NCBI RefSeq assembly: GCF_014192105.1
Contig: NZ_JACHXK010000015.1
Span: 115,801-179,800, forward strand
Origin: Paenibacillus phyllosphaerae
Lineage (GTDB): Bacteria; Bacillota; Bacilli; Paenibacillales; Paenibacillaceae
Direction of reading: 5' to 3'
DNA: 64,000 nucleotides
In this document: one piece after another, positions 16,211 through 24,776 of the stretch
How the letters are laid out: the number at the start of each line of letters is the position of its first letter
How positions within the stretch are numbered: the stretch's first letter is position 1
Made by a program: the position numbers and the translations under genes
The notes under the pieces: generated by a model
Database searches by the model: none
Told to the model about the DNA's origin: nothing
Seen by the model: only the letters and a program-made list of their open reading frames with translations

Positions 16211-17601
16211 AGGCAAGAACGATTTTCGCCAAAATGTTCTTCAGCTTCATGCTGATCACCTTCATCTCGTTCGGTCTATCCAGCCTGCTGTCGGCGACGA
16301 TCTTCAAGAGCAATCTGCGCGACTTCATTCGGGCCGGCTCGGAGCAAATGCAGGACCACATCATTGAGCGGATCAAGTACGGATACGGCAAAGGCTGGGA
16401 CCGCGAGACGCTCGTGGATTCGCTCGAGTGGGGAATGGGCGGGCCTGAACGCAGCTATCAGCTATATGGCGCCGATGGTCAGCTGTTATACTCGCTGGGC
16501 AACCGGGGCAAGCCGATCCCGCTCGATCCTCAGGTGGTCCAGGATGCGCTAAGCGGCAAACGGGTATCGGAGGAGACGTCTTCGGACCATACGAAGGTGC
16601 TGCTGACGGCCAAGTCCATCCCGAATGCGGAGTCGATGGATGAAAAGGTGATCGTGAGCCTATCCTTCGAGTTCGAACGGGACGTGAACCGGTTCGTACA
16701 GCCGTATTTCCTCAGCATGCTGATCACGATTCCGCTGGCGGTGGCGATCTATTTCGTGCTAGGGCGAAGGTTGGCGCGGCCGCTTAAGGCGATGAGCCAG
16801 ACGGCGCTTCAATACGCCAAGGGCGACTTCTCGCGCAAGGTTGAGGTGAACACCGAAGACGAGATCGGCCAGCTTGGCAAGACGCTCAATTACATGGCGG
16901 AGGAGCTGGGCTCGCTGGAGACGCAGCGGCGGGAATTCCTGGCCAATGTGTCGCATGATCTGCGCGCGCCGCTGACCTCGATCAACGGCTTCCTGACGGC
17001 GCTTCAGGATGGGGCGATCCCGCCGGCGCGGCAGCGGCATTATTTTGACATGATGAAGGAGTCGTCGGACCGGATGATGAAGCTGGTCGGCGATCTATTG
17101 GATATGGCCCGGATCGAAGCCGGCCAGTTCCGCTTGGAGAAGGTGCGGTTTAACTTGTCGGAGCAGACGCGCAAGACGATTGCCCGTATGGAGCCGATGT
17201 TCGCGGCGCAGCGGGTAAGCGTCAGCTTGAACAGCCCGGCCGAAGATATTTTCACCGTTGCCGATCCGGATCGGCTCGATCAGGTGCTCGCGAATTTGCT
17301 GCAGAACGCGATCTTCTATTCCCCTGCGGGCAGAGAGGTGGAAGTAACGCTCGCGGAGCGGAACGACGCGACGGTCATCGTGGTGCGGGATCATGGCGTA
17401 GGCATATCGCAGGAGGATTTGAACCGGATCTGGGATCGCTTCTTCAAGGGAGATAAGGCGCGCAGCCGCAAGCTGGGGACCGGGATCGGCTTGTCGATCG
17501 TCAAGCATATCCTGGATCTGCACGACGCACGTATCGAGGTGGAGAGCGAGCTTGGGCAAGGGACGACTTTTACGATAACGATGGCAGTTTCATCGGTATA
17601 G
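16207..17601 (+). CDS. Membrane sensor histidine kinase
   Basis: 464 aa. Helix 1 at about 8-30, an extracytoplasmic sensor of about 140 residues, helix 2 at about 168-190, HAMP at 190-240, DHp domain with phospho-acceptor His250 (NVSHDLRAPLTSINGF), then the HATPase domain with N box (NLLQNAIFYSP), G1 (VRDHGVGIS), F box (RIWDRFFKGD) and G2 (GTGIGLSIVKHI). It is the partner of the overlapping response regulator. The sensor sequence has no recognisable domain, so the signal is unknown. The operon ends in a terminator at 17611-17639. Confidence 0.93.
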   Translation: MKARTIFAKMFFSFMLITFISFGLSSLLSATIFKSNLRDFIRAGSEQMQDHIIERIKYGYGKGWDRETLVDSLEWGMGGPERSYQLYGADGQLLYSLGNRGKPIPLDPQVVQDALSGKRVSEETSSDHTKVLLTAKSIPNAESMDEKVIVSLSFEFERDVNRFVQPYFLSMLITIPLAVAIYFVLGRRLARPLKAMSQTALQYAKGDFSRKVEVNTEDEIGQLGKTLNYMAEELGSLETQRREFLANVSHDLRAPLTSINGFLTALQDGAIPPARQRHYFDMMKESSDRMMKLVGDLLDMARIEAGQFRLEKVRFNLSEQTRKTIARMEPMFAAQRVSVSLNSPAEDIFTVADPDRLDQVLANLLQNAIFYSPAGREVEVTLAERNDATVIVVRDHGVGISQEDLNRIWDRFFKGDKARSRKLGTGIGLSIVKHILDLHDARIEVESELGQGTTFTITMAVSSV

Positions 17602-17610
17602 AACATCAGG

Positions 17611-17639
17611 AAGCGCGGGCTTGCAGCTCGCGCTTTTTT
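17611..17639 (+). terminator. Terminator of the two-component operon
   Basis: AAGCGCG-g-GCT-tgc-AGC-t-CGCGCTT followed by six T in all: a compact, strong intrinsic terminator. Confidence 0.85.
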
Positions 17640-17654
17640 GGCATGAAATATAGG

Positions 17655-17681
17655 GATTTATAAGTTTCATATTTATAAATC
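17655..17681. promoter_or_regulatory. AT-rich inverted repeat
   Basis: GATTTATAA (17655-17663) is the exact reverse complement of TTATAAATC (17673-17681), with flanking GG/CC able to extend the dyad. It sits between the kinase terminator and the exporter promoter. It may be an operator or a weak hairpin. Confidence 0.35.
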
Positions 17682-17797
17682 ATCCTCTATTTCACCGGAA
17701 TGAAACGCGCTGTGCCTTCAAAGATGGCGTCAGCCGTTTCACCTTGCCGTACAGCTGATAATGGCGGTAAAAATTGTCGTTCTAGGCAGTTAGGCCT

Positions 17798-17830
17798 GTT
17801 CACTGATCGTTCATATTGCCCTGCTATGCT
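17798..17830 (+). promoter_or_regulatory. Promoter of the lipoprotein-exporter operon with 11-bp direct repeats
   Basis: TTCA at 17799-17802 and TTCAT at 17810-17814 are 11 bp apart, and the -10 TATGCT starts at 17825, 15 bases after the start of the second repeat. Repeat period and distance to the -10 are identical to the two-component promoter at 15450-15481. Confidence 0.65.
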
Positions 17831-17869
17831 AGAGGACAGATAAAAGGTGTGAGAGGTGGAACCACGAAC

Positions 17870-18571
17870 GTGCTTAAGCAAATGAACTTGAAAAGCGCAT
17901 CGGCAGCCCTACTGCTGACTGCCATGCTAGCCGGCTGTGGCAACAGCGCAGAACAAACGGCCAATACGAATGAAACTGCTGCAACGACGGACGCCGTGTC
18001 GGAGACCGGGCAAGGAACAGCGAATGCAAGCGGTCAAGCGACTACAGGCGATGCCGCGCAATCGAACGCGCAGACCCCCGAGCGCACGGCTGACCTCATG
18101 GGCAAGATCGTCAGCGTTACGGCAGACTCCATCGTCGTGCTGAAATCGAAAATGCAGCCTGCTGATATGCCGCAAGGCGGCGGTCAAGGCGGCGGACCTG
18201 GCGGCGGTCAGCCTCCAACGGATGGAACTGCGCCGCAAGGTGAAGCGCCGGCGGATGGCGAAAGTCCGGAGATGCCGGCCGGTCAGGACGGACAGACTCG
18301 ACCTGAAGGCGGACGCGGCGGCGGTGGCGGCTTCGGCCAGATGGAGTACACGGAAGAGCAAGTGACCGTGAAGCTTTCGTCGGAATCAGCCATTTTCTCC
18401 ATGTCGTTCAATCGTGAGTCCCAGTCGGCGGCGACTTCGCAGCTGACAACCTCGGATCTGAAGGCAGACGATATCGTAACGATCTGGCTCAACCCCGATG
18501 GAGAGACAGCTCAGACGGTACAGCTGCGCACAATGCCAAATGGTAACGGAGAGGCAGGGGACAAGCAATGA
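17870..18571 (+). CDS. Gly/Gln/Pro-rich lipoprotein upstream of an ABC exporter
   Basis: 233 aa from GTG 17870, which follows GAGAGGTGG by ten bases. The lipobox LAGC (Cys22) follows a short signal. Then comes an Ala/Thr/Asn/Gln-rich linker, a short beta-like stretch (LMGKIVSVTADSIVVLKSKM), a Gly/Pro/Gln-rich low-complexity block (roughly residues 100-165) and a C-terminal domain (EQVTVKLSSESAIFSMSF; LKADDIVTIWLNPDGETAQTV) that resembles a small beta-barrel. The stop overlaps the adaptor gene by four bases. It is probably a surface accessory of the exporter. The family is not recognised. Confidence 0.78.
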   Translation: MLKQMNLKSASAALLLTAMLAGCGNSAEQTANTNETAATTDAVSETGQGTANASGQATTGDAAQSNAQTPERTADLMGKIVSVTADSIVVLKSKMQPADMPQGGGQGGGPGGGQPPTDGTAPQGEAPADGESPEMPAGQDGQTRPEGGRGGGGGFGQMEYTEEQVTVKLSSESAIFSMSFNRESQSAATSQLTTSDLKADDIVTIWLNPDGETAQTVQLRTMPNGNGEAGDKQ

Positions 18572-20115
18572 AGAAATGGTGGCTACTAGGCGCGGGGATC
18601 GTGCTCGTAGGCGGTTCGATTGCAGCCTATTACGTATGGGATAAAGAAGAGGTGACCGTCGCGGCAGCCGTCAACACGACGAAGGTATTCAAAGGTTCGA
18701 TCGAAGTGGCGGTAGCGGGATCCGGCAGCATTTCGCTCGCCAACCGCGAGACGTTCAAAGCGGGCAAATCCGGCACGGTCAGCGAAGTGCTCGTGCAAGA
18801 AGGCGATATGGTCAAAGCAGGCGATGTGCTCGTCGTGCTTGAAGGCGAGGATAACGCGGACCAGATCAAGTCGCAGCAGGTCAGCCTCGAGAAGAAGCTG
18901 ATGGACCTGACGACGATGCAGGATAACTACAAGGCGGCCACGACGGAGGAAGAGCAGAAGAAAATCGATCTGCAGATGAAGCAGCAGAAGATGGATATCG
19001 AGCTGGCGCGCTCCTCGATCGCGGAACTGCAGGAGAAGAGCGCATCTTCGACCATTACGGCGCCGATCGGCGGCACAATGGCGACGTTGAATGTCGCGGT
19101 TGACGATGAGCTCAACAATACCTCGGACGTCGGCGAGATCGTCGATTACGACAACATGGAATTGGTCGTCTCGGTCGACGAGCTTGATATTCCGCAGGTT
19201 GAGATTGGCCAGACCGCGACGATTGCCGTCGAAGCGCTGTCTGACGAGACGTTCACGGGCAAGGTAACCGAGATTGCCAAAGAAGGTACGGCCAGCAACG
19301 GCGTCGCTTCCTTCGACGTAACCGTTACGGTGGATAAAGGCGCAAGCACGACGCTTAAGGCAGGGATGTCGGCGGAAGCAAGCATCACGATCGACAAGAA
19401 GGATGACGCGCTGTTACTGCCGATCGACGCGGTGCAATCGATGGGCGACCGCTACATGGTTATCCTGCCGACAGCCGAGCAGTCTGCGGCAATCGCTGAG
19501 AATGAAGCGAACCGTCCTCAGTGGAACGGGCAAGGTCAAGGCGGCCAAACAGGCACAGCTCAAGGCACCGCGACAGAGGGTGGCCAAGCAGGCACAGCGC
19601 AAGGCACTTCGACAGAAGGCGGCCAAGCAGGCGGAACGCAAGGCACGACGCCAGAAGGCGGTCAAGCAGGCGGAACGCAAGGCACGGCGCCAGAAGGCGG
19701 CCAAGCAGGCGGAGCGCAAGGTACAGCGCCGGAAGGCGGTCAAGCAGGCGGAGCGCAAGGCACGGCATCGGAAGGCGACCAAGCTGATGCAGCTGAAGGC
19801 ACGTCGCAGGCAGGCGGCAATCGTCAAGGCGGTGCCGGCGGTGGCAGAGCGAATATGCAATTTATCGAAGTCGGTTTGCACAATGAAGATTACATCGAGA
19901 TTGTTTCCGGTCTGAGCGAAGGCGATTCGGTTGTTGTTCCGACCGTTGTGTCCAGCTCGTCGTCGTCCGAGCAGCAAATGCAAGGCGGCATGGGTATGGG
20001 CGGCCTCATGGGCGGCATGACCGGCGGATTCCCGTCTGGCGGCGGAGGCGGAGGCTTCCAAGGCGGCGGTGGTGGAGGTCAACGTCCAACTGGCGGAGGC
20101 GGAGGAGGTCAATAG
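18568..20115 (+). CDS. MacA/YknX-like efflux adaptor with Gly-rich repeats
   Basis: 515 aa. One N-terminal membrane anchor (about 5-22), a lipoyl/biotinyl-like half (GKSGTVSEVLVQEGDMVKAG), a helical hairpin (about 95-155), the other lipoyl half (TITAPIGGTMATLNVAVDDE) and beta-barrel segments to about 300. This is the membrane-fusion-protein layout that stands on a MacB-type ABC exporter. Two features are unusual: six tandem copies of a 13-residue motif (AQGTAPEGGQAGG-like, residues 331-408) inserted before the final beta segment, and a Gly-rich tail after residue 470. The ATPase starts at the base after its stop codon. Confidence 0.85.
   Translation: MKKWWLLGAGIVLVGGSIAAYYVWDKEEVTVAAAVNTTKVFKGSIEVAVAGSGSISLANRETFKAGKSGTVSEVLVQEGDMVKAGDVLVVLEGEDNADQIKSQQVSLEKKLMDLTTMQDNYKAATTEEEQKKIDLQMKQQKMDIELARSSIAELQEKSASSTITAPIGGTMATLNVAVDDELNNTSDVGEIVDYDNMELVVSVDELDIPQVEIGQTATIAVEALSDETFTGKVTEIAKEGTASNGVASFDVTVTVDKGASTTLKAGMSAEASITIDKKDDALLLPIDAVQSMGDRYMVILPTAEQSAAIAENEANRPQWNGQGQGGQTGTAQGTATEGGQAGTAQGTSTEGGQAGGTQGTTPEGGQAGGTQGTAPEGGQAGGAQGTAPEGGQAGGAQGTASEGDQADAAEGTSQAGGNRQGGAGGGRANMQFIEVGLHNEDYIEIVSGLSEGDSVVVPTVVSSSSSSEQQMQGGMGMGGLMGGMTGGFPSGGGGGGFQGGGGGGQRPTGGGGGGQ
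19558..19791 (+). repeat. 39-bp in-frame tandem repeat in the adaptor gene
   Basis: Six copies of a 39-base unit encode variants of AQGTAPEGGQAGG. Changes between copies are mostly at two or three codons (T/A, S/P, T/A). The array should make the protein length variable among strains. Confidence 0.85.
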
Positions 20116-20844
20116 ATGAATGCGGCACAGAAGCAGCCAACCGAGCTCATCCGTATCGAACAGTTGAATAAGCAGTACAAAATGGGCGGCGAGATCGTGC
20201 ACGCGCTCAGCGATATTTCGCTTACGATTAACCATGGTGATCTGCTGGCGATTATCGGGCCTTCCGGTTCAGGCAAGTCGACGCTAATGAACGTCATCGG
20301 CTGCCTCGACGGTCCGACCACGGGCAGCTATTGGCTGGACGGGGAGGAAGTCAGCCGGCTTCGCGAGAGCCGCTTGGCGGAGATTCGTAACCGCAAGATC
20401 GGGTTTATCTTTCAGAACTTTAACTTGCTTAACAAGCTGACCGCGCTCGAGAATGTCGAGCTGCCGCTCATCTACCGGGGCGTCCCAGCCAAGCAGCGCA
20501 AGGAGGACGCCTTAGCCGCACTGGCTAAGGTTGGTCTGGACAGCCGAAGCGGACACCGTCCGAATGAGCTGTCCGGCGGTCAGCAGCAGCGTGTCGCGAT
20601 TGCGCGGGCACTAGCCGGCAATCCGCCGATTCTGCTGGCGGACGAACCGACAGGCGCGCTCGATACGAAGACGGGCGTCGAAGTCATGCGGCTGATTAAA
20701 GAACTGAACGCGCAAGGACATACGATTATTTTGATTACGCATGATTTGTCGATCGCGGAACAAGCGGGTCGGGTCGTCCGGATTCAGGACGGGCGGATCA
20801 GCGAGGAAGGCGGTGGCAGACGTGAACATCGGGCAAGCGTTTAG
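20116..20844 (+). CDS. MacB/LolD-type ABC transporter ATP-binding protein
   Basis: 242 aa cytoplasmic ATPase with Walker A GPSGSGKST, Q loop FQNFNLL, signature LSGGQQQRVAIARAL, Walker B ILLADEPTGALD and switch His in LITHDL. It belongs to the MacB/FtsE/LolD class that pairs with a FtsX-like permease. It starts immediately after the adaptor stop, and the permease gene overlaps its 3' end by 23 bases, so the three are one operon. Confidence 0.93.
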   Translation: MNAAQKQPTELIRIEQLNKQYKMGGEIVHALSDISLTINHGDLLAIIGPSGSGKSTLMNVIGCLDGPTTGSYWLDGEEVSRLRESRLAEIRNRKIGFIFQNFNLLNKLTALENVELPLIYRGVPAKQRKEDALAALAKVGLDSRSGHRPNELSGGQQQRVAIARALAGNPPILLADEPTGALDTKTGVEVMRLIKELNAQGHTIILITHDLSIAEQAGRVVRIQDGRISEEGGGRREHRASV

Positions 20845-21994
20845 AATGGCCGTCAAGAGTATCCTCGGCAACAAAATGAGAGCACTCTTGACGATGCTCG
20901 GTATTATCATCGGCGTTACGGCCGTCATCGCGCTCGTGTCGATCGGACAAGGGGCGACCAAGTCGGTTACCGATTCGGTAGCTTCCCTCGGTACGAATTC
21001 CTTGACCGTCAACATCAACGGCAGAGGCAGCACAACGACGATTGATTATAAGGAAGCGGCCGAATTCAGCGAATTGGAAGGCGTAGAAGTATCCGCGCCG
21101 GCCAATCGGCAGAATGCAACGGTCAAGTTCAAGACGACCAGCGCGAGCGTGAGCGTGGTCGGGGTAACGCCGGATTATACGACCGCTCAGGATTATGAGG
21201 TCAGCTCAGGCCGGTTTATTAGTCAGATCGATCTCGACTTCCTGCAGCGTATTGCGGTCATCGGTTCGGGTACGGCAGAGGATCTGTTCGGAACGGACAG
21301 TCCGATCGGACAACGGCTTCTGATTAACGGGATCGGGTACAAAATTGTCGGGGTGCTTGCCTCCAAGGGCTCCTCGCTCAGCGGCTCGAACGACGATATC
21401 GTCATGATTCCGGTCACTAACTCGGAGCGGCTGTTCAAGTCCAAAGGCGTCAGCACCGTCTACATCAAGGTGGAAGATGGCGCGGATATGGACGCGGTCA
21501 CGACGGAACTTGAGAACGCCTTGTACAAAAAGTTCCGTGCGAACGAAGACGCGTACAGCGTATTCAACCAAGCTGACGTATTGGAAACGTTCAGCAGCAT
21601 CTCCGATACGTTGTCCATCGCCCTCGGCGGCATCGCCGGTATCTCCTTGCTCGTAGGCGGGATCGGGATCATGAACATCATGCTCGTCTCCGTTACGGAA
21701 CGGACGCGCGAGATCGGCATCCGCAAAGCGATCGGCGCGAAGAAGAAGGATATTATGATCCAGTTCCTCATCGAGTCGATTGCGCTCAGCGGTCTTGGCG
21801 GCTTGCTAGGCGTCGGCTTCGGCGTCGGAATCGCGCTCCTCGTCTCCAAGACGACAAGCCTTGGCGTCGAGCTATCGTATCCGATCATGGGTCTGGCGTT
21901 CGGTTTCTCGGTCTTCATCGGGATCGTCTTCGGGATGTTCCCGGCGAATAAGGCGTCGAACCTGAAGCCGATCGATGCGTTGCGATTTGAATAG
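20822..21994 (+). CDS. MacB-like ABC transporter permease
   Basis: 390 aa. Helix 1 near residues 20-42 (LTMLGIIIGVTAVIALVSIG), a large extracytoplasmic MacB-PCD-like domain to about 270, then three C-terminal helices (FtsX domain) with SVTERTREIGIRKAIGAKKKDI and FPANKASNLKPIDALRFE. I choose GTG 20822 (MNIGQAFRMAVKSILGNKMR) because it matches the usual family start and has AGGAAGG about 12 bases upstream; GTG 20813 is the alternative. With the adaptor and ATPase it forms a MacAB/YknXYZ-like mechanotransmission exporter for peptides, lipids or drugs. Confidence 0.9.
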   Translation: MNIGQAFRMAVKSILGNKMRALLTMLGIIIGVTAVIALVSIGQGATKSVTDSVASLGTNSLTVNINGRGSTTTIDYKEAAEFSELEGVEVSAPANRQNATVKFKTTSASVSVVGVTPDYTTAQDYEVSSGRFISQIDLDFLQRIAVIGSGTAEDLFGTDSPIGQRLLINGIGYKIVGVLASKGSSLSGSNDDIVMIPVTNSERLFKSKGVSTVYIKVEDGADMDAVTTELENALYKKFRANEDAYSVFNQADVLETFSSISDTLSIALGGIAGISLLVGGIGIMNIMLVSVTERTREIGIRKAIGAKKKDIMIQFLIESIALSGLGGLLGVGFGVGIALLVSKTTSLGVELSYPIMGLAFGFSVFIGIVFGMFPANKASNLKPIDALRFE

Positions 21995-22007
21995 GACTTG
22001 TAAGTAG

Positions 22008-22047
22008 AAGATCTTTCCGTTCTCGTTGGAACGGAGAGATCTTTTGC
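22008..22047 (+). terminator. Terminator of the exporter operon
   Basis: AAGATCT-t-TCCGTTC (from 22008) pairs with GAACGGA-g-AGATCTT, followed by a short T run. Confidence 0.8.
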
Positions 22048-22097
22048 ATTAAGGAGAGGTTGATAGGCTGCGATAGGTGAGTTGGCGGGCTGTATTT

Positions 22098-22311
22098 GGA
22101 ATGGTGCGACTAAAGAGGCAAGAGGCTGCAGTAGTGGGAATGGTGCGACTAAAGAGGCGAGGAGTGACGAAGAGGCGGGCAGTAGTGGGAATGGTGCGAC
22201 TAAAGAGGCGAGGAGTGACGAAGAGGCGGGCAGTAGTGGGAATGGTGCGACTAGAGAGGCGAGGAGTGACGAAGAGGCGGGCAGTAGTGGGAATGGTGCG
22301 ACTAAATTCGC
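22098..22311. repeat. 51-bp minisatellite
   Basis: The core GGAATGGTGCGACTAAAGAG recurs at 22098, 22137, 22188, 22239 and 22290, with intervals of 39, 51, 51 and 51 bases. The last three 51-base units are nearly identical (one has CTAGAG for CTAAAG). Since 51 is a multiple of three the array is open in several frames on both strands. No good ribosome binding site or conserved protein accompanies it, so I treat it as non-coding. Confidence 0.88.
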
Positions 22312-22316
22312 AGCGC

Positions 22317-22352
22317 AAAAAAGGCCGATGGCAGCAGCCATCAGCCTTTTTT
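22317..22352 (-). terminator. Terminator overlapping the end of the MFS gene
   Basis: A stem GGC-GATGGC / GCCATC-GCC flanked by A6 and T6, so it can act in both directions. It overlaps the last codons of the MFS gene, whose stop is at 22341-22343. Confidence 0.75.
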
Positions 22353-23576
22353 ACTAACCGCCGCAGCGCCGTTGCCGGCGCGGAGCGCGCCGACGGCTGG
22401 CGTATCGCCGGGGCGGCGATGGATGAGCACGGCGGCGCCGAGCAGCATCGCGCCGTTGATGATGAATACCCACTTGATCGGGATCCAGCCGCCGAGCACG
22501 CCGCCGATCATCGGTCCGAGCATGGTGGCCATCTGGTTGGCGGATTGGCCAAGCCCGAAGGCGCGGCCGCGGAAGGCGGGTTCCGTCACCTTGACGATGG
22601 TGGCGTTCAGGGCCGGGTAGACGCCGGCGAAGAACAAGCCATAGACGAAGCGAAGCACGCCGAACTGCGCGTAATGCGTGACGAAGAATTGAAGCAGATT
22701 GCCGATCCCGCCGCCGATGAGTCCGATGAACAGCACTTTCGAATAGCCGATCTTCGCGCCGATCTTTCCCCATTGAGGCGCTGCGATCAGCGTGGCGATC
22801 CCGACCGCGGAGAAGACGACGCCCGAGGTGAGCGAGGCATCTCCCTGTTTCACGCCGAGCTGCAGCATATAAACAGTGAGCAGCGGTTCGAGGAGCATCA
22901 CCGAGAAGGTGGTGATGCCGAGCATGAGCAAGGTACCCATGAAGACGTTGTTCTCCATGGCATGCTTGAGGTCATCTCGGACGCTCGAGCGCGCGCCGGA
23001 ACGGTTGTAGTTCGTCTCTTTGGCGAACAGCGTCGCGATGATCGCCGCGATAAGCACGACGGCGCCGGAGAGCAGGAACGACTCCCGGTTGCCGAAATAA
23101 TGGCTCGCCACCCCGCCGACGAGCGGGCCGAGAATGCCGCCGGTGGCGCTGGCCGTCGCCATAATGCCAAGGGCGTAGCCTGTTTTCTCCTCGGGCGTAT
23201 TGGTCCCGACCAGAGCGATCGCCGCCGGAACGTAGCCGGCAAGCAGCCCCTGGAACACCCGCAGCAGCAGGAATAAATAAGGGTCGTGGATGAAGTAGGT
23301 CAGCACGTACAGCCCAGCCAGCGAGAAGCCGGAGCGCATCAGCATCGGCTTCCTGCCGTATTTGTCCGCGAGCGATCCCCAGTAGGGGGCGATCAGGGCG
23401 CTGGCGAGGAAGGTAATGCCGAAGGCAAAGCCGGACCACATCTCCAGATGGTTGTTGATCCCGAGCTCCGTGCTCAGGAAGATCGGGATAAACGGAATTG
23501 AGATTGAATACGCCGTACTGCAAAAGAACACGCCGGTCCAGAGGACGAACAGATTTCGTTTCCAAGAATATTCCAA
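22341..23576 (-). CDS. MFS transporter, 12-helix efflux type
   Basis: 411 aa with about twelve membrane helices. The loop 2-3 motif reads GSLADKYGRKPML, the standard MFS motif A, and GILGPLVGG in helix 5 matches the drug-proton antiporter motif C. It belongs to the DHA1 multidrug/sugar efflux group; substrate unknown. The start is a TTG at 23576, 11 bases after AAGGAG; an ATG nearer the site is in another frame. It stands alone. Confidence 0.85.
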   Translation of the reverse strand: MEYSWKRNLFVLWTGVFFCSTAYSISIPFIPIFLSTELGINNHLEMWSGFAFGITFLASALIAPYWGSLADKYGRKPMLMRSGFSLAGLYVLTYFIHDPYLFLLLRVFQGLLAGYVPAAIALVGTNTPEEKTGYALGIMATASATGGILGPLVGGVASHYFGNRESFLLSGAVVLIAAIIATLFAKETNYNRSGARSSVRDDLKHAMENNVFMGTLLMLGITTFSVMLLEPLLTVYMLQLGVKQGDASLTSGVVFSAVGIATLIAAPQWGKIGAKIGYSKVLFIGLIGGGIGNLLQFFVTHYAQFGVLRFVYGLFFAGVYPALNATIVKVTEPAFRGRAFGLGQSANQMATMLGPMIGGVLGGWIPIKWVFIINGAMLLGAAVLIHRRPGDTPAVGALRAGNGAAAVSKKG

Positions 23577-23762
23577 TTTGCAGTCATCTCCTTGCCTTCA
23601 TCATACACCCGCTGCGCAACAGGGAATAAACTCCCTCTCCTGCGATTAGCGGGAGAAAATCATTCCGATTCTCGTTTAAGCTAGGTCGGAAGCGGGATAA
23701 TGAAGGTTATGAGTTGTTGCATAATGAAACGAGTCCGATTAAAAAGGAGTGTTCGATAAGCG

Positions 23763-24716
23763 ATGAGCTATGATTGCATCATTGTCGGGGGAGGCCTAGC
23801 CGGCTTGCAGGCCGCGATCCAGCTAGGCAGATACCGCCGCAGCACGCTCGTGATCGATGCGGAAGACGGTCGTTCGGTCATATGCCGGAGGTACAACAAT
23901 ATATTGGGATGGCCCGAAGGTATAAGCGGACCCGAGCTGCGGGAAGCCGGCAAATGGCAAGCGAAGGCGCACGGCGTTCACTTCCTGAACGGCAAAGCCG
24001 CATCGGCCGAGAAGACCGCGGACGGGTTCAAGCTGACGACGCAAGCGGGCGAGCAGGTTACGGGCAGACGCTTACTGCTGGCGACCGGCGTTGTCGACCG
24101 GCTGCCGGAAATTCCAGGGTTGTCCGATTGTCTGGGTAGCAGCCTCTATGTGTGTCCGGATTGCGACGGGTACGAGGCTTCCGATCGCAAGACGGTTATA
24201 CTCGGTTCCGGCAAAGCAGGAGCCTATATGGCGCTGACCGTCCGGTATTGGACAAACCAGCTGATCTATATTAACCACGAATCCCGCGAGATTGACGAAA
24301 CACTGGCACGCAAGCTGGAAGAGCAGGGCATTGTGACCGTTAACGCCGCGATCGAGCGGATCGAAGCGGCCAAGCAATCGCCGGAACAGCTTCATGCGAT
24401 CCATCTGGCGAACGGACAACGGATCGAGGCGCTGGTCGGCTTCGTTGCGTTCGGCGGCAATGAGGTGCGCTCGGAGCTAGCCGATCAGCTGGGCATCCAG
24501 CTGCATCGCAACCGCCATATTCTCGTTGACGCAAGGACTAAAATGACGAGCGTGCCCGGCGTCTGGGCAGCCGGCGATATCGTCGCGCATTCCGAGCAGA
24601 CGGTCATCGCGATGGGGGACGGGTCGCAGGCGGCAATCTGGATGCATAAGACGCTGCTCAATGAACCGCTGCTCGAGAAGATCAGCCCGCCGGAGCCGCT
24701 GGATGATTTAACCTGA
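23763..24716 (+). CDS. Thioredoxin-reductase-like FAD/NAD(P) oxidoreductase
   Basis: 317 aa. FAD-binding GGGLAGLQAAIQLGR at residue 9, the thioredoxin-reductase-type dithiol CPDCDGYE near residue 136, NAD(P)-binding ILGSGKAGAYMA and the C-terminal FAD motif WAAGDIVAHSEQTVIAMGDG. Classic TrxB has CATCDG; the CPDCDG form is seen in related proteins, so the partner may be something other than thioredoxin. Soluble and cytoplasmic. It stands alone upstream of the germination operon, with AAAGGAG before the ATG. Confidence 0.85.
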   Translation: MSYDCIIVGGGLAGLQAAIQLGRYRRSTLVIDAEDGRSVICRRYNNILGWPEGISGPELREAGKWQAKAHGVHFLNGKAASAEKTADGFKLTTQAGEQVTGRRLLLATGVVDRLPEIPGLSDCLGSSLYVCPDCDGYEASDRKTVILGSGKAGAYMALTVRYWTNQLIYINHESREIDETLARKLEEQGIVTVNAAIERIEAAKQSPEQLHAIHLANGQRIEALVGFVAFGGNEVRSELADQLGIQLHRNRHILVDARTKMTSVPGVWAAGDIVAHSEQTVIAMGDGSQAAIWMHKTLLNEPLLEKISPPEPLDDLT

Positions 24717-24776
24717 CTGCTCATAAAAAATTGGCTGAAGCGCCATAATACAGCAAACGGAGTCTAGCTGTGACAG

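Noticed and set aside
21460..22341. 293-codon minus-strand frame with Pro/Leu/Ser repeats
   Set aside because: It joins antisense of the permease gene to the minisatellite; it has no separate start signal or family.
22082..22357. Plus-strand coding region across the minisatellite
   Set aside because: It starts at a TTG with a poorly placed ribosome binding site, runs into a terminator and consists mainly of repeat; its openness follows from the 51-base period.
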